Below, one piece after another: positions 17,951-27,709 of a DNA stretch of 64,000 bases. Both the position numbers and the translations under genes were made by a program. The notes under the pieces are model-generated. The model did no database searches. It was given only the letters and a program-made list of their open reading frames with translations, and had not been told where the DNA came from. The DNA is taken from positions 124,001-188,000 of the forward strand of contig NZ_CANKXW010000005.1 of NCBI RefSeq assembly GCF_947487805.1, given 5' to 3'. This DNA comes from an uncultured Tateyamaria sp. GTDB taxonomy: Bacteria; Pseudomonadota; Alphaproteobacteria; Rhodobacterales; Rhodobacteraceae. The number at the start of each line of letters is the position of its first letter. Within the stretch, counting starts at the first letter, position 1.

Positions 17951-18853
17951 ATGACCACCCACCCTCAGACCCCGCTCAAAGGCATCTTCTGGATGCTTGT
18001 CACAGGCTTGTGTTTCGTGGCCGTGACAGCACTCGTCAAATACATGGGCCCGCGCGTGCCCCCGGCCGAGGCGGCGTTCCTGCGCTATCTGTTGGGGCTG
18101 GTGTTCCTGCTGCCGATGTTGCCCGCGGTGCGCTCGGCGCACCTGACCCCGCGCCAATGGAAGCTGTTCACCCTGCGCGGCGTCTTTCATTCGGCAGGCG
18201 TGATCCTGTGGTTTTACGCCATGACGCGCATCCCCATCGCCGAGGTGACGGCCATGAACTACCTCGCGCCGGTCTATGTCAGCATCGGTGCGGCGCTGTT
18301 TCTGGGCGAAAAGCTGGCGGCCCGCCGGATCGCGGCCATTGCCGTGGCGCTGATCGGCACGGCCGTGATCCTGCGCCCGGGGTTCCGAGAGGTCGCCCCC
18401 GGCCATATCGCCATGCTGTTCTGTGCGGTCACTTTTGCCGGGTCCTACCTGCTGGCCAAGATCATGGCGGACGAGGCCAAGCCCGCCGTGGTCGTCGCGA
18501 TGCTGTCGATCTTTGTCACCATCGGTCTGGCGCCCTTTGCGCTGGCCGACTGGGTCACGCCCAGCTGGGGGGATCTGGGGCTCTTGTTCCTCGTGGCGTG
18601 CTTTGCGACCGCGGGCCACTATACGATGACGATGGCCTTTGCCGCGGCCCCCGTCACCGTGACGCAGCCGATCACCTTCCTGCAACTGGTCTGGGCGGTG
18701 CTGCTGGGCGCTTTGGTCTTTGCCGAGCCGGTGGACATCTGGGTGATCTTGGGCGGTGCGCTGATCCTTGCATCGGTAACCTTCATCACCTGGCGCGAGG
18801 CCGTGCTGAAGCGCGGCGCCATCACTCCGCCCAGCCCCGCGACCAAGCTCTGA
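17951..18853 (+). CDS. DMT-superfamily EamA transporter
   Basis: The 300-residue protein has ten hydrophobic segments in two EamA repeats. It includes the typical PPAEAAFLRYLLG and MTRIPIAEVTAMNYLAPVYVSIGAALFLGEKL blocks seen in RhaT/YdcZ-unlike DMT members (quoted here in parts: MTRIPIAEVTAMNYLAP). It is an inner-membrane permease of unknown substrate. It precedes the bet cluster on the same strand, but the BetI-like operator and a 70-bp gap separate them. It could be under separate control. Confidence 0.88.
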   Translation: MTTHPQTPLKGIFWMLVTGLCFVAVTALVKYMGPRVPPAEAAFLRYLLGLVFLLPMLPAVRSAHLTPRQWKLFTLRGVFHSAGVILWFYAMTRIPIAEVTAMNYLAPVYVSIGAALFLGEKLAARRIAAIAVALIGTAVILRPGFREVAPGHIAMLFCAVTFAGSYLLAKIMADEAKPAVVVAMLSIFVTIGLAPFALADWVTPSWGDLGLLFLVACFATAGHYTMTMAFAAAPVTVTQPITFLQLVWAVLLGALVFAEPVDIWVILGGALILASVTFITWREAVLKRGAITPPSPATKL

Positions 18854-18860
18854 TCTTTTC

Positions 18861-18880
18861 TTGATTGACTGATCAATAAA
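18861..18880. promoter_or_regulatory. Probable BetI operator
   Basis: ATTGA at 18864-18868 and TCAAT at 18873-18877 are inverted around CTGA, and the flanks TT and AA continue the symmetry with one mismatched pair. The palindrome lies 44 bp before the betI start codon. BetI is a TetR-family dimer that binds imperfect palindromes and represses its own operon until choline is present. The link to BetI is inferred from position and symmetry. Confidence 0.6.
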
Positions 18881-18923
18881 AAACCCCCACATCTGCGCGA
18901 AACGCGATGTGAGGGGATGCGAC

Positions 18924-19499
18924 GTGCCAAAACTGGGAATGGAACCGATCCGGCGGGCCGCCCTGGTCGAAGCGACGATTGCCGAGATCGGTGCGGCAGG
19001 ATCGCTGGACGTTACGGTGGGACAGATCGCCAAACGGGCGGGCATGTCCACGGCGCTTGCGCATCACTACTTTGGCGGAAAGCACCAGATTTTCCTCGCG
19101 GCCATGCGCCAGATCCTGCGCGACTTTGGCCAAGAGGTCGTTGTCGCTTTGAAATCCGCGCGCACGCCGCGTGCACGTGCCGAGGCGCTGATTGCTGCCA
19201 GCTTTGCGCCGTCCTGTTTCGACCCCGGCACAGTCAGTGCGTGGATGACGCTTTATGCGCAGGCGACAACCAACGCCGACACGCAGCGGCTGCTCGATCT
19301 CTACCAACGCCGCCTGCGGTCTAACCTGACGCACGCCCTGCGCCCCATCAGCACGGCGCCCGAAGACGACGCCGCCGTACTTGGCGCGTTGATCGACGGG
19401 CTCTATTTGCGCGCGGCCCTGGGCGGTGACGCCTCCGCGCAAACGGCGCAAGCCACGGCCCTGCGCGCCCTCGACACCCTGACCGGAGCACGGACATGA
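18924..19499 (+). CDS. betI: TetR-family repressor BetI
   Basis: The 191-residue protein starts with PKLGMEPIRR, the hallmark N-terminus of BetI. The HTH (VGQIAKRAGMSTALAHHYFG) is at about 34-53, followed by a ligand-binding helical domain. GTG 18924 is the start; AGGGGA at 18912-18917 precedes it. BetI represses choline-to-glycine-betaine genes, with choline as inducer. Its stop overlaps the ATG of betC (ATGA), so the two are coupled. The neighbours betC, betB and betA confirm the role. Confidence 0.93.
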   Translation: MPKLGMEPIRRAALVEATIAEIGAAGSLDVTVGQIAKRAGMSTALAHHYFGGKHQIFLAAMRQILRDFGQEVVVALKSARTPRARAEALIAASFAPSCFDPGTVSAWMTLYAQATTNADTQRLLDLYQRRLRSNLTHALRPISTAPEDDAAVLGALIDGLYLRAALGGDASAQTAQATALRALDTLTGART

Positions 19500-21004
19500 G
19501 CAAACCCAACATCCTCATCATCATGGTCGACCAGCTGAACGGCACGCTGTTTCCCGACGGCCCCGCCGACTGGCTTCATGCCCCCAATCTCAAGGCGCTG
19601 GCGGCCCGCTCGACGCGGTTCCGCAATGCCTATACCGCCTCGCCGCTCTGTGCGCCGGGGCGCGCTGCCTTTATGTCCGGGCAACTGCCCAGCGCCACGG
19701 GCGTCTACGACAATGCAGCCGAGTTCGCCTCGTCGATCCCGACCTACGCCCACCACCTGCGCCGCGCGGGCTACCAGACATGCCTCTCGGGCAAGATGCA
19801 CTTTGTTGGCCCCGATCAGCTGCACGGGTTCGAGGAACGGCTGACCACCGATGTCTACCCGCCTGATTTCGGCTGGACGCCCGACTATCGCAAACCGGGC
19901 GAGCGCATCGACTGGTGGTATCACAACATGGGGTCCGTCACAGGCGCAGGCGTGGCCGAGATCACCAACCAGCTGGAATATGACGACGAGGTCGCCTACC
20001 ACGCCACGCGCAAGATCTACGATCTGGGCCGGGGCCATGACGCGCGCCCCTGGTGCCTGACGGTCAGCTTTACGCACCCGCACGACCCATACGTGGCGCG
20101 CAAGAAATACTGGGACCTCTACGAGGACTGCGACCACCTGATGCCAGAGGTCGGCCCAATCCCATACGAAGACCAAGACCCGCATTCGCAACGCATCCTC
20201 GACGCCAACGACCGCGATAACTTCAACATCTCCGACGAAGACATCCGCCGGTCCCGCCGCGCCTATTTCGCCAATATCTCCTATCTCGACGACAAGATCG
20301 GCGAGGTGTTGACCGCCCTCGAAGGCACCCGCCAAGAGGCCATCATCCTCTTCGTTTCAGACCACGGCGACATGCTGGGCGCGCGGGGGCTGTGGTTCAA
20401 GATGTCCTTCTACGAAGGCTCTGCACGGGTGCCCCTGATGATCGCAGCACCATCGATGACGCCAAGCCTTGTGACCGACCCGGTCAGCAATATCGACGTC
20501 TGCCCGACGCTCTGCGATCTGGCGGGAGTCGACATGTCCGAAGTCATGCCCTGGACCACGGGCCAAAGCCTCGTTCCGCAAGGCCAAGGCACCCCCCGGA
20601 CCGAACCCGTCGCCATGGAATACGCGGCAGAGGCCTCCTATGCCCCGATGGTGTCGCTGCGCTATGGCAAGTGGAAGTTCAACCGCTGCGCTCTGGATCC
20701 CGACCAGCTCTTTGACCTCGACGCCGACCCGCACGAGCTGACCAACCTTGCGGATGTACCTGCCCATCAGGGCACGCTGTCCCAGTTGCAGGCCAAGGCC
20801 GAGGCCCGTTGGGATCTCGACCGCTTCGACGCGGATGTTCGCGCCAGTCAGGCGCGCCGCTGGGTCGTCTACGAGGCGCTGCGGCAGGGTGGCTATTACC
20901 CCTGGGACCACCAGCCTCTGCAAAAGGCCTCCGAACGCTACATGCGCAACCACATGGATCTCAACGTGCTCGAGGAAAACCAGCGGTTCCCCCGAGGCGA
21001 ATAG
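19496..21004 (+). CDS. betC: Choline-sulfatase
   Basis: The 502-residue alkaline-phosphatase-superfamily sulfatase hydrolyses choline-O-sulfate to choline and sulfate. The formylglycine site C-A-P-G-R is intact in [15 protein letters not shown] (about 56-70). The metal-binding [12 protein letters not shown] at the start and [14 protein letters not shown] in the second half are also present. The C-terminal choline-sulfatase extension, ending with the [19 protein letters not shown] region, is complete. It is cytoplasmic (no signal peptide). It feeds choline to BetA and BetB in the same cluster. Confidence 0.95.
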   Translation: MSKPNILIIMVDQLNGTLFPDGPADWLHAPNLKALAARSTRFRNAYTASPLCAPGRAAFMSGQLPSATGVYDNAAEFASSIPTYAHHLRRAGYQTCLSGKMHFVGPDQLHGFEERLTTDVYPPDFGWTPDYRKPGERIDWWYHNMGSVTGAGVAEITNQLEYDDEVAYHATRKIYDLGRGHDARPWCLTVSFTHPHDPYVARKKYWDLYEDCDHLMPEVGPIPYEDQDPHSQRILDANDRDNFNISDEDIRRSRRAYFANISYLDDKIGEVLTALEGTRQEAIILFVSDHGDMLGARGLWFKMSFYEGSARVPLMIAAPSMTPSLVTDPVSNIDVCPTLCDLAGVDMSEVMPWTTGQSLVPQGQGTPRTEPVAMEYAAEASYAPMVSLRYGKWKFNRCALDPDQLFDLDADPHELTNLADVPAHQGTLSQLQAKAEARWDLDRFDADVRASQARRWVVYEALRQGGYYPWDHQPLQKASERYMRNHMDLNVLEENQRFPRGE

Positions 21005-21045
21005 CCCCTTCATTGTTCCAGAAAATATGCCTGCCGGAGGCAATC

Positions 21046-22503
21046 ATGACCTATCCAACCCAACCCACCGCCAGCCACTTCATCGGCGGAAAGTACGTCG
21101 AAGACACCGCAGGCACGCCCATTGACGTGATTTATCCTGCCACGGGCGAGGTGATCGGCCGCGTGCACTCGGCCACGCCCGCCATCATCGACCAAGCCCT
21201 GACCTCCGCGCGCGCGGCACAAGCGGCCTGGGCCGCGATGACCGGCACCGAACGGGGCCGCATCCTGCGCCGCGCTGCCGACATCATGCGCGAACGCAAC
21301 CACGACCTGTCGGTGCTTGAAACCTTCGACACCGGCAAACCCTATCAGGAGACCAGCGTGGTCGACGCCACCAGCGGCGCGGACGCGCTTGAATATTTCG
21401 GCGGCATGGCCGCCACCCTGACCGGCCAGCACATCCAGCTGGGCGAGGATTGGGTCTATACCCGCCGCGAGGCGCTGGGTGTCTGCGTGGGCATCGGCGC
21501 GTGGAATTACCCCACCCAGATCGCCAGCTGGAAAGGTGCGCCCGCGTTGGCCTGCGGCAACACGATGGTGTTCAAACCGTCCGAGACCACGCCGCTTTGC
21601 GCGTTGAAGGTGGCCGAGATCCTGTTTGAGGCGGGCGCGCCCGCTGGCGTCTACAACGTGGTGCAGGGTCTGGGCGATGTGGGTGCGGCGCTGGTCAGTG
21701 ATCCGCGCGTCGACAAGGTGTCGCTGACCGGGTCGGTGCCCACGGGCCGCAAGGTCTATGCCGCTGCGGCAGCCGGTATCAAACACGTGACAATGGAGCT
21801 GGGCGGCAAATCACCCCTGATCATCTTTGACGATGCCGATGTGGAAAATGCGGTGTCCGGCGCGATCCTGGGCAATTTCTATTCCTCGGGTCAGGTCTGT
21901 TCCAACGGCACCCGGGTTTTTGTCCAGAAGGGCATCAAGGACGCCTTTCTTGCCCGGCTGGCCGAACGTCTGGCGGATGCAGTGATCGGCGACCCGCAGG
22001 ATCCGGCGACCAGCTTTGGCCCGATGGTCAGTGCCCGGCAGATGGAGATCGTGCAGGGCTATATCGCCAAGGGCCAGGACGAGGGCGCGCGGCTGGTCTA
22101 TGGCGGCGCGCGCCTTGACCGGCCCGGATTTTATCTCGAGCCAACCGTCTTTGCGGATGTGACCGATGACATGACCATCGCCCGCGAAGAGATTTTTGGC
22201 CCCGTGATGGCCGTGCTGGATTTCGAGGACGAGGCCGAGGTGATGCCGCGCGCCAATGACACCGAATTCGGACTGGCGGCGGGTGTGTTCACCCGCGATC
22301 TGGCCCGCGCCCACCGTGTGGCCGCCGGGTTCGAGGCCGGGACCTGTTACATCAACACCTACAATGACGCGCCGGTCGAAGCACCGTTTGGCGGGTCCAA
22401 ACAGTCGGGTGTCGGGCGTGAAAATTCCAGCGCCGCCATCGCACACTACAGCCAACTCAAGTCGGTCTATGTGCGCATGGGCGACCTTGAGGCGCCATTT
22501 TGA
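21046..22503 (+). CDS. betB: Betaine-aldehyde dehydrogenase
   Basis: The 485-residue aldehyde dehydrogenase oxidises betaine aldehyde to glycine betaine with NAD(P)+. Conserved parts include [20 protein letters not shown] near 145-165, the catalytic glutamate in [12 protein letters not shown] and the catalytic cysteine in [16 protein letters not shown] 21046 is preceded by GGAGG at 21036-21040. An upstream in-frame extension to 20809 is only a shadow of betC. It lies 41 bp after betC. Confidence 0.95.
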   Translation: MTYPTQPTASHFIGGKYVEDTAGTPIDVIYPATGEVIGRVHSATPAIIDQALTSARAAQAAWAAMTGTERGRILRRAADIMRERNHDLSVLETFDTGKPYQETSVVDATSGADALEYFGGMAATLTGQHIQLGEDWVYTRREALGVCVGIGAWNYPTQIASWKGAPALACGNTMVFKPSETTPLCALKVAEILFEAGAPAGVYNVVQGLGDVGAALVSDPRVDKVSLTGSVPTGRKVYAAAAAGIKHVTMELGGKSPLIIFDDADVENAVSGAILGNFYSSGQVCSNGTRVFVQKGIKDAFLARLAERLADAVIGDPQDPATSFGPMVSARQMEIVQGYIAKGQDEGARLVYGGARLDRPGFYLEPTVFADVTDDMTIAREEIFGPVMAVLDFEDEAEVMPRANDTEFGLAAGVFTRDLARAHRVAAGFEAGTCYINTYNDAPVEAPFGGSKQSGVGRENSSAAIAHYSQLKSVYVRMGDLEAPF

Positions 22504-22513
22504 TGGGTCGGGA

Positions 22514-22568
22514 CGCCCTTTTTCGGCAAGCCGCCCACCCACCCACCCCGTCTCGCCGAAAAAGGGCG
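22514..22568. repeat. Perfect 14-bp inverted repeat between betB and betA
   Basis: CGCCCTTTTTCGGC at 22514-22527 is exactly complementary to GCCGAAAAAGGGCG at 22555-22568. The 27-base spacer is a C-rich run of CCCA repeats. The structure begins 10 bp after the betB stop and ends 44 bp before betA. No T-run follows, so it may stabilise or attenuate the betB-betA transcript rather than end it. Confidence 0.6.
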
Positions 22569-22612
22569 GGGTACTTGGATGTTATCTGTCGCCGTGATCC
22601 GAGAGGTCGATA

Positions 22613-24262
22613 ATGGAAGCTGACTACGTCATTGTCGGGGCCGGGTCTGCGGGCTGTGCCGTGGCCTACCGGCTGGCAGAGGCCGGGCAATCCGTGCTTG
22701 TCATTGAACATGGCGGCACGGACGCGGGCCCGTTCATCCAGATGCCTGCCGCTTTGTCCTACCCGATGAACATGAAACGCTATGACTGGGGCTACAAGTC
22801 CGAGCCCGAGCCGCATCTCAACAACCGCCGTCTGGCCTGCCCGCGCGGCAAGGTCATCGGCGGGTCGTCGTCGATCAACGGCATGGTCTATGTGCGCGGC
22901 CACGCGATGGACTACGATCACTGGGCCGAGTCCGGTGCCGATGGCTGGGCCTATGCGGATGTGCTGCCCTATTTCAAACGGATGGAAAGCTGGGACAGCA
23001 ACGGCCATGGCGGCGATCCGGGCTGGCGCGGCACGGACGGGCCGCTTCATGTCACCCGTGGGCCGCGCGACAACCCGCTCTTTTCGGCCTTTGTCGCCGC
23101 GGGCAAACAGGCCGGGTACGAGGCCACCGACGACTATAACGGGCAAAAGCAGGAAGGCTTTGGTCCGATGGAGCAGACGGTGCACAAGGGGCGGCGCTGG
23201 TCTGCGGCCAATGCCTATCTGAAGCCCGCGCTGAAACGCGCCAATTGCGATCTGGTCCGGGGGCTGGTCGAACGGGTGGTGTTCGAGGATCACCGGGCCG
23301 TCGGCGTGGCCCTTGCGGGCGGCACTATAGTCCGGGCCCGGCGCGAGGTCATCCTCGCGGCCTCGTCCATCAACTCGCCCAAGATCCTGATGCTGTCGGG
23401 CGTCGGCCCCGCCGCACATCTGGCAGAGCACGGCATAGACGTCGTGGCGGACCGTCCGGGTGTCGGTGCGAACCTTCAGGACCATCTGGAGCTTTATATC
23501 CAGATGGCGGCAAGCCAGCCCATCACGCTTTATAAACACTGGAACCTCCTGTCCAAGGCGGTGATCGGGGCGCAGTGGCTGTTCACCGGCACAGGCCTCG
23601 GCGCGTCGAACCAGTTCGAAAGCGCGGCCTTTGTGCGCAGCCGTGCGGGTGTGCCCTATCCCGACATCCAGTACCACTTCCTGCCCATTGCCGTGCGCTA
23701 TGACGGGCAGGCCGCCGCCGAGGGGCACGGGTTCCAGGCGCATGTTGGGCCGATGCGCTCGCCCTCGCGTGGGGCGGTGACCTTGCGGTCATCCGATCCG
23801 GCCGAGGATCCGGTCATCCGTTTCAATTACATGAGCACGGATCAGGACTGGGACGATTTCCGCACCTGCATCCGCCTGACCCGCGAGATCTTTGCCCAGG
23901 AGGCGTTTGCCCCCTTTGTCAAACACGAGATCCAGCCCGGTGCCGCGCTGCAATCGGATGATGAACTGGACGGGTTTATCCGCGAGCACGCAGAAAGCGC
24001 CTATCACCCCTGTGGCACCTGCAAGATGGGGGCCGTGTCAGATCCGATGGCGGTAGTCGATCCGCAGGGGCAGGTGATCGGCGCGGACGGTCTGCGCGTC
24101 GTGGACAGTTCCGTCTTTCCGCGCATCACCAATGGCAACCTGAACGGGCCGTCCATCATGACGGGCGAAAAGATGGCCGATCACATTCTGGGCCGCGACC
24201 CGCTGGCGCGCAGCAACGACGCGCCGTGGCTGCACCCCGACTGGGAAACGTCACAGCGTTAA
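22613..24262 (+). CDS. betA: Choline dehydrogenase
   Basis: The 549-residue GMC-family flavoprotein oxidises choline to betaine aldehyde, and probably onward to betaine, at the membrane. [11 protein letters not shown] (about 8-18) is the FAD-binding start. [21 protein letters not shown] is the first GMC signature region (shown in part: [14 protein letters not shown]), and the active-site histidines lie in [13 protein letters not shown] and the [14 protein letters not shown] region. Length and N-terminus fit BetA well. It is the last bet gene; a GC-rich hairpin follows at 24291. Confidence 0.95.
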   Translation: MEADYVIVGAGSAGCAVAYRLAEAGQSVLVIEHGGTDAGPFIQMPAALSYPMNMKRYDWGYKSEPEPHLNNRRLACPRGKVIGGSSSINGMVYVRGHAMDYDHWAESGADGWAYADVLPYFKRMESWDSNGHGGDPGWRGTDGPLHVTRGPRDNPLFSAFVAAGKQAGYEATDDYNGQKQEGFGPMEQTVHKGRRWSAANAYLKPALKRANCDLVRGLVERVVFEDHRAVGVALAGGTIVRARREVILAASSINSPKILMLSGVGPAAHLAEHGIDVVADRPGVGANLQDHLELYIQMAASQPITLYKHWNLLSKAVIGAQWLFTGTGLGASNQFESAAFVRSRAGVPYPDIQYHFLPIAVRYDGQAAAEGHGFQAHVGPMRSPSRGAVTLRSSDPAEDPVIRFNYMSTDQDWDDFRTCIRLTREIFAQEAFAPFVKHEIQPGAALQSDDELDGFIREHAESAYHPCGTCKMGAVSDPMAVVDPQGQVIGADGLRVVDSSVFPRITNGNLNGPSIMTGEKMADHILGRDPLARSNDAPWLHPDWETSQR

Positions 24263-24290
24263 GCAAGAGCGGATTTCGCATTTGCAATCC

Positions 24291-24305
24291 GGGGGCGCCG
24301 CCCCC
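24291..24305. repeat. Short GC-rich palindrome after betA
   Basis: GGGGGC at 24291-24296 pairs with GCCCCC at 24300-24305 around a three-base loop. It lies 28 bp after the betA stop and just before a CtrA-like box. It resembles the GC-rich palindromes at 6828 and 47514. It may help end the bet transcript, although no T-run follows. Confidence 0.4.
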
Positions 24306-24308
24306 AGA

Positions 24309-24323
24309 TTAACCAAATGTTAA
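24309..24323. promoter_or_regulatory. CtrA-like box TTAA-N7-TTAA
   Basis: TTAA at 24309-24312 and TTAA at 24320-24323 are separated by seven bases, matching the full consensus for the alphaproteobacterial cell-cycle regulator CtrA. The box overlaps the ATG of the nuclease gene at 24317. If CtrA binds here, the site would affect that gene's promoter or imply a leaderless or later start. Assignment rests on pattern only. Confidence 0.45.
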
Positions 24324-24967
24324 GAGTTTGTTCCGCCCTTGTTCTGGCCATGCTGCCCGTTTTCGCCCAAGCCGACATTGCCGGCACCGTGCGCGTGATC
24401 GACGCGGACACGGTTGATGTCGGGGCCACACGCGTCCGTCTGCACGCCATCGATGCGCCGGAACAGGACCAGTCCTGCACCACCGAACACGGGCTGCCCT
24501 TTGCCTGCGGGCAGTGGGCCTCGGCGCAGGTGGCCGCGCGTTTTGGCGGACAGCACGCGACCTGCGAACGCCTCGACACTGACCGTCATGGGCGCACGGT
24601 GGCCAAATGCACGGTGAATGGCGTCGACATGGGGGCCGAGATCGTGTCGCAGGGCTGGGCTTTTGCCTATCGCCGCTATGGCATGGACTATGATCTCGAA
24701 GAAAAGGCCGCCTATGTCACCGACCGCGGCCTGCACGGGTTTCGCGTGCAATCGCCCGCACAGTTCCGCGTGACCCGTGCCAAGGGGCGCATTCCGCCGG
24801 ACCCCCGCTGCCGGATCAAGGGCAACATCTCGGCCAATGGCCAGATCTTTCACGTGCCGGGGCAGGAATTCTATGAACGCACCGGCATCAATGAGGCGCG
24901 CGGCGAACGGTGGTTCTGTTCCGAGGCGCAGGCGCGCAAGGCGGGCTGGCGCGCCGCACGCCGCTAG
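24317..24967 (+). CDS. Secreted thermonuclease (SNase-like) protein
   Basis: The 216-residue protein has a signal peptide (about 1-19, ending VFAQA) and a staphylococcal-nuclease-like domain. TVRVIDADTVDVGATRVRL and HAIDAPEQDQSC are the SNase entry motif with catalytic aspartates, followed by DRHGRTVAKC (catalytic arginine region) and AEIVSQGWAFAYRRY. The C-terminus holds a cysteine-containing extension. It is likely an exported nuclease. ATG 24317 overlaps a CtrA-like box; M12 is a possible later start but would shorten the signal. Its stop shares CTAG with pccR. Confidence 0.85.
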   Translation: MLRVCSALVLAMLPVFAQADIAGTVRVIDADTVDVGATRVRLHAIDAPEQDQSCTTEHGLPFACGQWASAQVAARFGGQHATCERLDTDRHGRTVAKCTVNGVDMGAEIVSQGWAFAYRRYGMDYDLEEKAAYVTDRGLHGFRVQSPAQFRVTRAKGRIPPDPRCRIKGNISANGQIFHVPGQEFYERTGINEARGERWFCSEAQARKAGWRAARR

Positions 24968-26364
24968 TTGACGGCATAAGGCAGCACGCCGCGCACATCA
25001 GGGTCCACCGACAATTGCCGCTCCAGCGGCGGCACCGATCGCTGATGGCACTGCTTGCGCTCGCAGATGCGGCACGAAATGCCGATGGGCTCGAACGCCG
25101 CGTCGCGCGCGATGTCCATCCCGTCGGCAAAGACCAGATCGGGCGCATGCTTCACCTCGCACCCCAGCGCAATGGCATAGCGCCGCACCGGTGCCCCGAA
25201 CCGTCCGGCGGTCTTGGACACATCACGGGCCAGGCTGATATAACGGACACCGTCCGGCGTCTCGGCCAGCTGGCGCAGGAACTGGCCGGGTTGTTCAAAG
25301 GCGCGGTGCACGTTCCACAGCGGGCACGCCCCGCCGAACCGCGCAAATTGCAGCCGGGTGGCCGAGTGGCGCTTGGTGATGGTTCCGGCCTGATCGACGC
25401 GGACAAAGAAGAACGGGATGCCCTTGGCACCGGGGCGCTGCAAAGTGGACAGCCGGTGGCACACCTGCTCGATCGAGGCGCCAAAGCCCGTGGCCAGCTG
25501 CTCCAGATCGTGCCGGGTACGCTGGGCCGCCGCCTGGAACGCGGCGTAGGGCATCAGAGCAGCCCCGGCAAAGTAATTGGCCAGACCGATCTTGGCGATG
25601 GCGCGCGCCTCGTCGCTGTGGAACCGCGCCAGATCCAGCGTCGCTTCCAACAATGGGTCCTGCCGCAACAGGGCCACCTGCAACAGCATCTGGAACGTCT
25701 GGCTTTGCTGTGTGGCGCGGGTCGAGATGTGCAGCACGCCGCCCTCTGCATCAAAGCGGCGCAGGGTGTCGGTGTCGGTGAAAGCGACCTTGACGTTGAT
25801 GTTGGACAAGGCAGAGACGGCCGCCACACGGATATTCTGGTGCCGCCCCTCGGCGGTGGCAAAATGTTCGGCCGCCCGGTCCACCGCGTCGATATAGTTG
25901 TCGCAGTAGTGAAAGAAATCCCGCACTTCCTCCCACGGGCTGGGGCGGGCGCGGGCGTCTTCGCGGCCCAGGGCCTCGTCCAGCGAGGCCAGTCGTTCAT
26001 GGGTCTGCCGGTACGCGCGGTGCAGATCGAGAAAGGCATGAGCCAGCGCAGGCGCGTTCGACGCGGCCAGCCGCAGATCCGCAACCGGCGGCATGTCACC
26101 GGAAAACACCGGGTCGGCCAGCGCCTCGCGCATATCCGACACCAGCCGTTCACCATCGCCCGAGCTCAGCTCGGTCACATCCAGCCCGAATTCCTGCGCG
26201 AGGTTCAGCACCACGGCGGTGCTGACGGGCCGGTTGTTGTTTTCCATCTGGTTGAGATAGGGCAGGGACACGCCGAGCTTGGCGGCAAAGTCCTTTTGCG
26301 TCAGCCCGACGCGCGTGCGCACTTCGCGCAGCTTGGCACCGGCATAAAGTTTCGGGGCGGCCAT
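24964..26364 (-). CDS. pccR: PccR-type short-chain fatty acyl-CoA regulator (ScfR family)
   Basis: The 466-residue protein has an XRE HTH (about 10-65, with VGLTQKDFAAKLGVSLPYL) and a long DUF955/DUF2083-type sensory part. The C-terminal region carries several cysteines (GGACPLW, ALGCEV, CRICERKQC), like the mycobacterial homologue PrpR, where cysteines hold a cluster. ScfR members sense acyl-CoAs; PccR of Rhodobacter activates propionyl-CoA carboxylase genes and binds TTTGCAAA repeats. Such repeats lie just upstream of this gene and before pccB. The gene is close to its expected targets pccB, pccA and the mutase, which supports the name. Confidence 0.88.
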   Translation of the reverse strand: MAAPKLYAGAKLREVRTRVGLTQKDFAAKLGVSLPYLNQMENNNRPVSTAVVLNLAQEFGLDVTELSSGDGERLVSDMREALADPVFSGDMPPVADLRLAASNAPALAHAFLDLHRAYRQTHERLASLDEALGREDARARPSPWEEVRDFFHYCDNYIDAVDRAAEHFATAEGRHQNIRVAAVSALSNINVKVAFTDTDTLRRFDAEGGVLHISTRATQQSQTFQMLLQVALLRQDPLLEATLDLARFHSDEARAIAKIGLANYFAGAALMPYAAFQAAAQRTRHDLEQLATGFGASIEQVCHRLSTLQRPGAKGIPFFFVRVDQAGTITKRHSATRLQFARFGGACPLWNVHRAFEQPGQFLRQLAETPDGVRYISLARDVSKTAGRFGAPVRRYAIALGCEVKHAPDLVFADGMDIARDAAFEPIGISCRICERKQCHQRSVPPLERQLSVDPDVRGVLPYAVN

Positions 26365-26375
26365 GATGATCCATC

Positions 26376-26413
26376 TTTGCAGATTTGCAGTATGGTCATG
26401 CTAGGTTTGCAAA
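26376..26413. promoter_or_regulatory. PccR operator array before pccR
   Basis: TTTGCAAA lies exactly at 26406-26413, and two degenerate copies, TTTGCAGA and TTTGCAGT, lie back to back at 26376-26391. All are within the 65-bp gap upstream of pccR. The arrangement suggests autoregulation. The recognition sequence TTTGCAAA is known from Rhodobacter PccR; binding here is inferred. Confidence 0.75.
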
Positions 26414-26429
26414 GCGCCGCGCGCAACCC

Positions 26430-27647
26430 TCACGCCCGTGCCAGCCGCCGTTCGCGGCGATAGACCGCAGCGATGGACACCAGCGCGCAGACCCCCACCG
26501 TGCACATGATCAACAACAGCGGATAGGCCCCGGTTTCCGGCGTCAGCAGGAAACCCGCCAGCGCCGACAGCGCGGCCCCGCCGCCGATCATGATCGCCCC
26601 GCCCAGACCGGATGCGGTGCCCGCCAGATGCGGGCGCACCGACAACATGCCCGCAGTCGCGTTCGGAATAACCAACCCGTTGCCGAGGCCGACAAAAGTC
26701 ATCATCCCGAAAAAGGTCAGCGGTGTCCCGAGGCCCGCCAAAAAGATGATCAACGACACGAAGGTGCCGAACCCATTGGCCAGACAGCCCCAAAGCACCA
26801 GCTTGTTCACGCCGTAGGTGGTGGCAAACCGGCCGCTGGCCCAGTTGCCAAAGAAATACCCGATGGCCGGAGCGCCGAAATAGAGGCCCAGTTCCGCCGG
26901 CGACATGCCAAACACCTGCGTGCCCACGAACGGCGCGCCACCGAGATAGGCAAAGAACGATCCCGAACAGAACGCGGCGGCCAGCGAATACCCCCAGAAC
27001 CGCGGCGAACGCAGCAACTCGGGGTATTCCCGGAACTGCCCGATCAGTGACTTGGACGACACCTTGGCCGTCTCACCAAGGTCGGCATAGACCAGCCACA
27101 GCAGCACACCGCCCGTGACAAAGAAGAACCAGAAGACCGATTTCCACCCCAGCGCCTCGTCCAGCAGTCCGCCCAGACCCGGGGAGACCATGGGCACAAT
27201 CGCCATCCCCATCGTGACATAGCCGATCATCGATGCCGACTGATCCTGGTCATACAGGTCCCGGATCACCGCCCGGCTCAGCACCATGGCCACCGCAATC
27301 ACCGCCTGGCACATGCGGAAAAACAGAAAGACTTCGACATTCGGCGCATAGATGCAGCACAGCGTCGCCAGCATGAACAGGGCAATGCCCCACATCAGCA
27401 CCTTGCGCCGCCCCAGATTGTCCGAGATCGGCCCGATGATCGTCTGCATGATGGCCGACACGGCCAGGTACAGCGCCACCGACAGCTGCATCACCTTGTA
27501 TTCGGTGTCGAAATACTCGGTCATCCGCGGCAGGCTGGGCAGGAACATGTTCATGACCATCGCCGACACCCCGGCCAGCAGGATGAGCGTCGCGATATGT
27601 GGCGGAGTGGTGCGATCCAGAAACCGGACCTTGGGCGCGTCTTGCAT
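26430..27647 (-). CDS. Bcr/CflA-type MFS efflux transporter
   Basis: The 405-residue protein has 12 hydrophobic segments typical of the major facilitator superfamily. The motif GPISDNLGRRKVLMWG (about 72-87) is the loop 2-3 signature of the DHA1/Bcr subgroup. It is an inner-membrane proton-driven exporter; substrate unknown. It is transcribed divergently from pccB, and the shared gap holds TTTGCAAA repeats, so it may be controlled by PccR as well. pccR follows it on the same strand after 65 bp but seems to have its own operator. Confidence 0.87.
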   Translation of the reverse strand: MQDAPKVRFLDRTTPPHIATLILLAGVSAMVMNMFLPSLPRMTEYFDTEYKVMQLSVALYLAVSAIMQTIIGPISDNLGRRKVLMWGIALFMLATLCCIYAPNVEVFLFFRMCQAVIAVAMVLSRAVIRDLYDQDQSASMIGYVTMGMAIVPMVSPGLGGLLDEALGWKSVFWFFFVTGGVLLWLVYADLGETAKVSSKSLIGQFREYPELLRSPRFWGYSLAAAFCSGSFFAYLGGAPFVGTQVFGMSPAELGLYFGAPAIGYFFGNWASGRFATTYGVNKLVLWGCLANGFGTFVSLIIFLAGLGTPLTFFGMMTFVGLGNGLVIPNATAGMLSVRPHLAGTASGLGGAIMIGGGAALSALAGFLLTPETGAYPLLLIMCTVGVCALVSIAAVYRRERRLARA

Positions 27648-27709
27648 ATCCGAGGAGGTAAGTCGCGATAAGTGAACTGTCCAGTGCAGTTATGCACGGT
27701 CAGGTGTGC

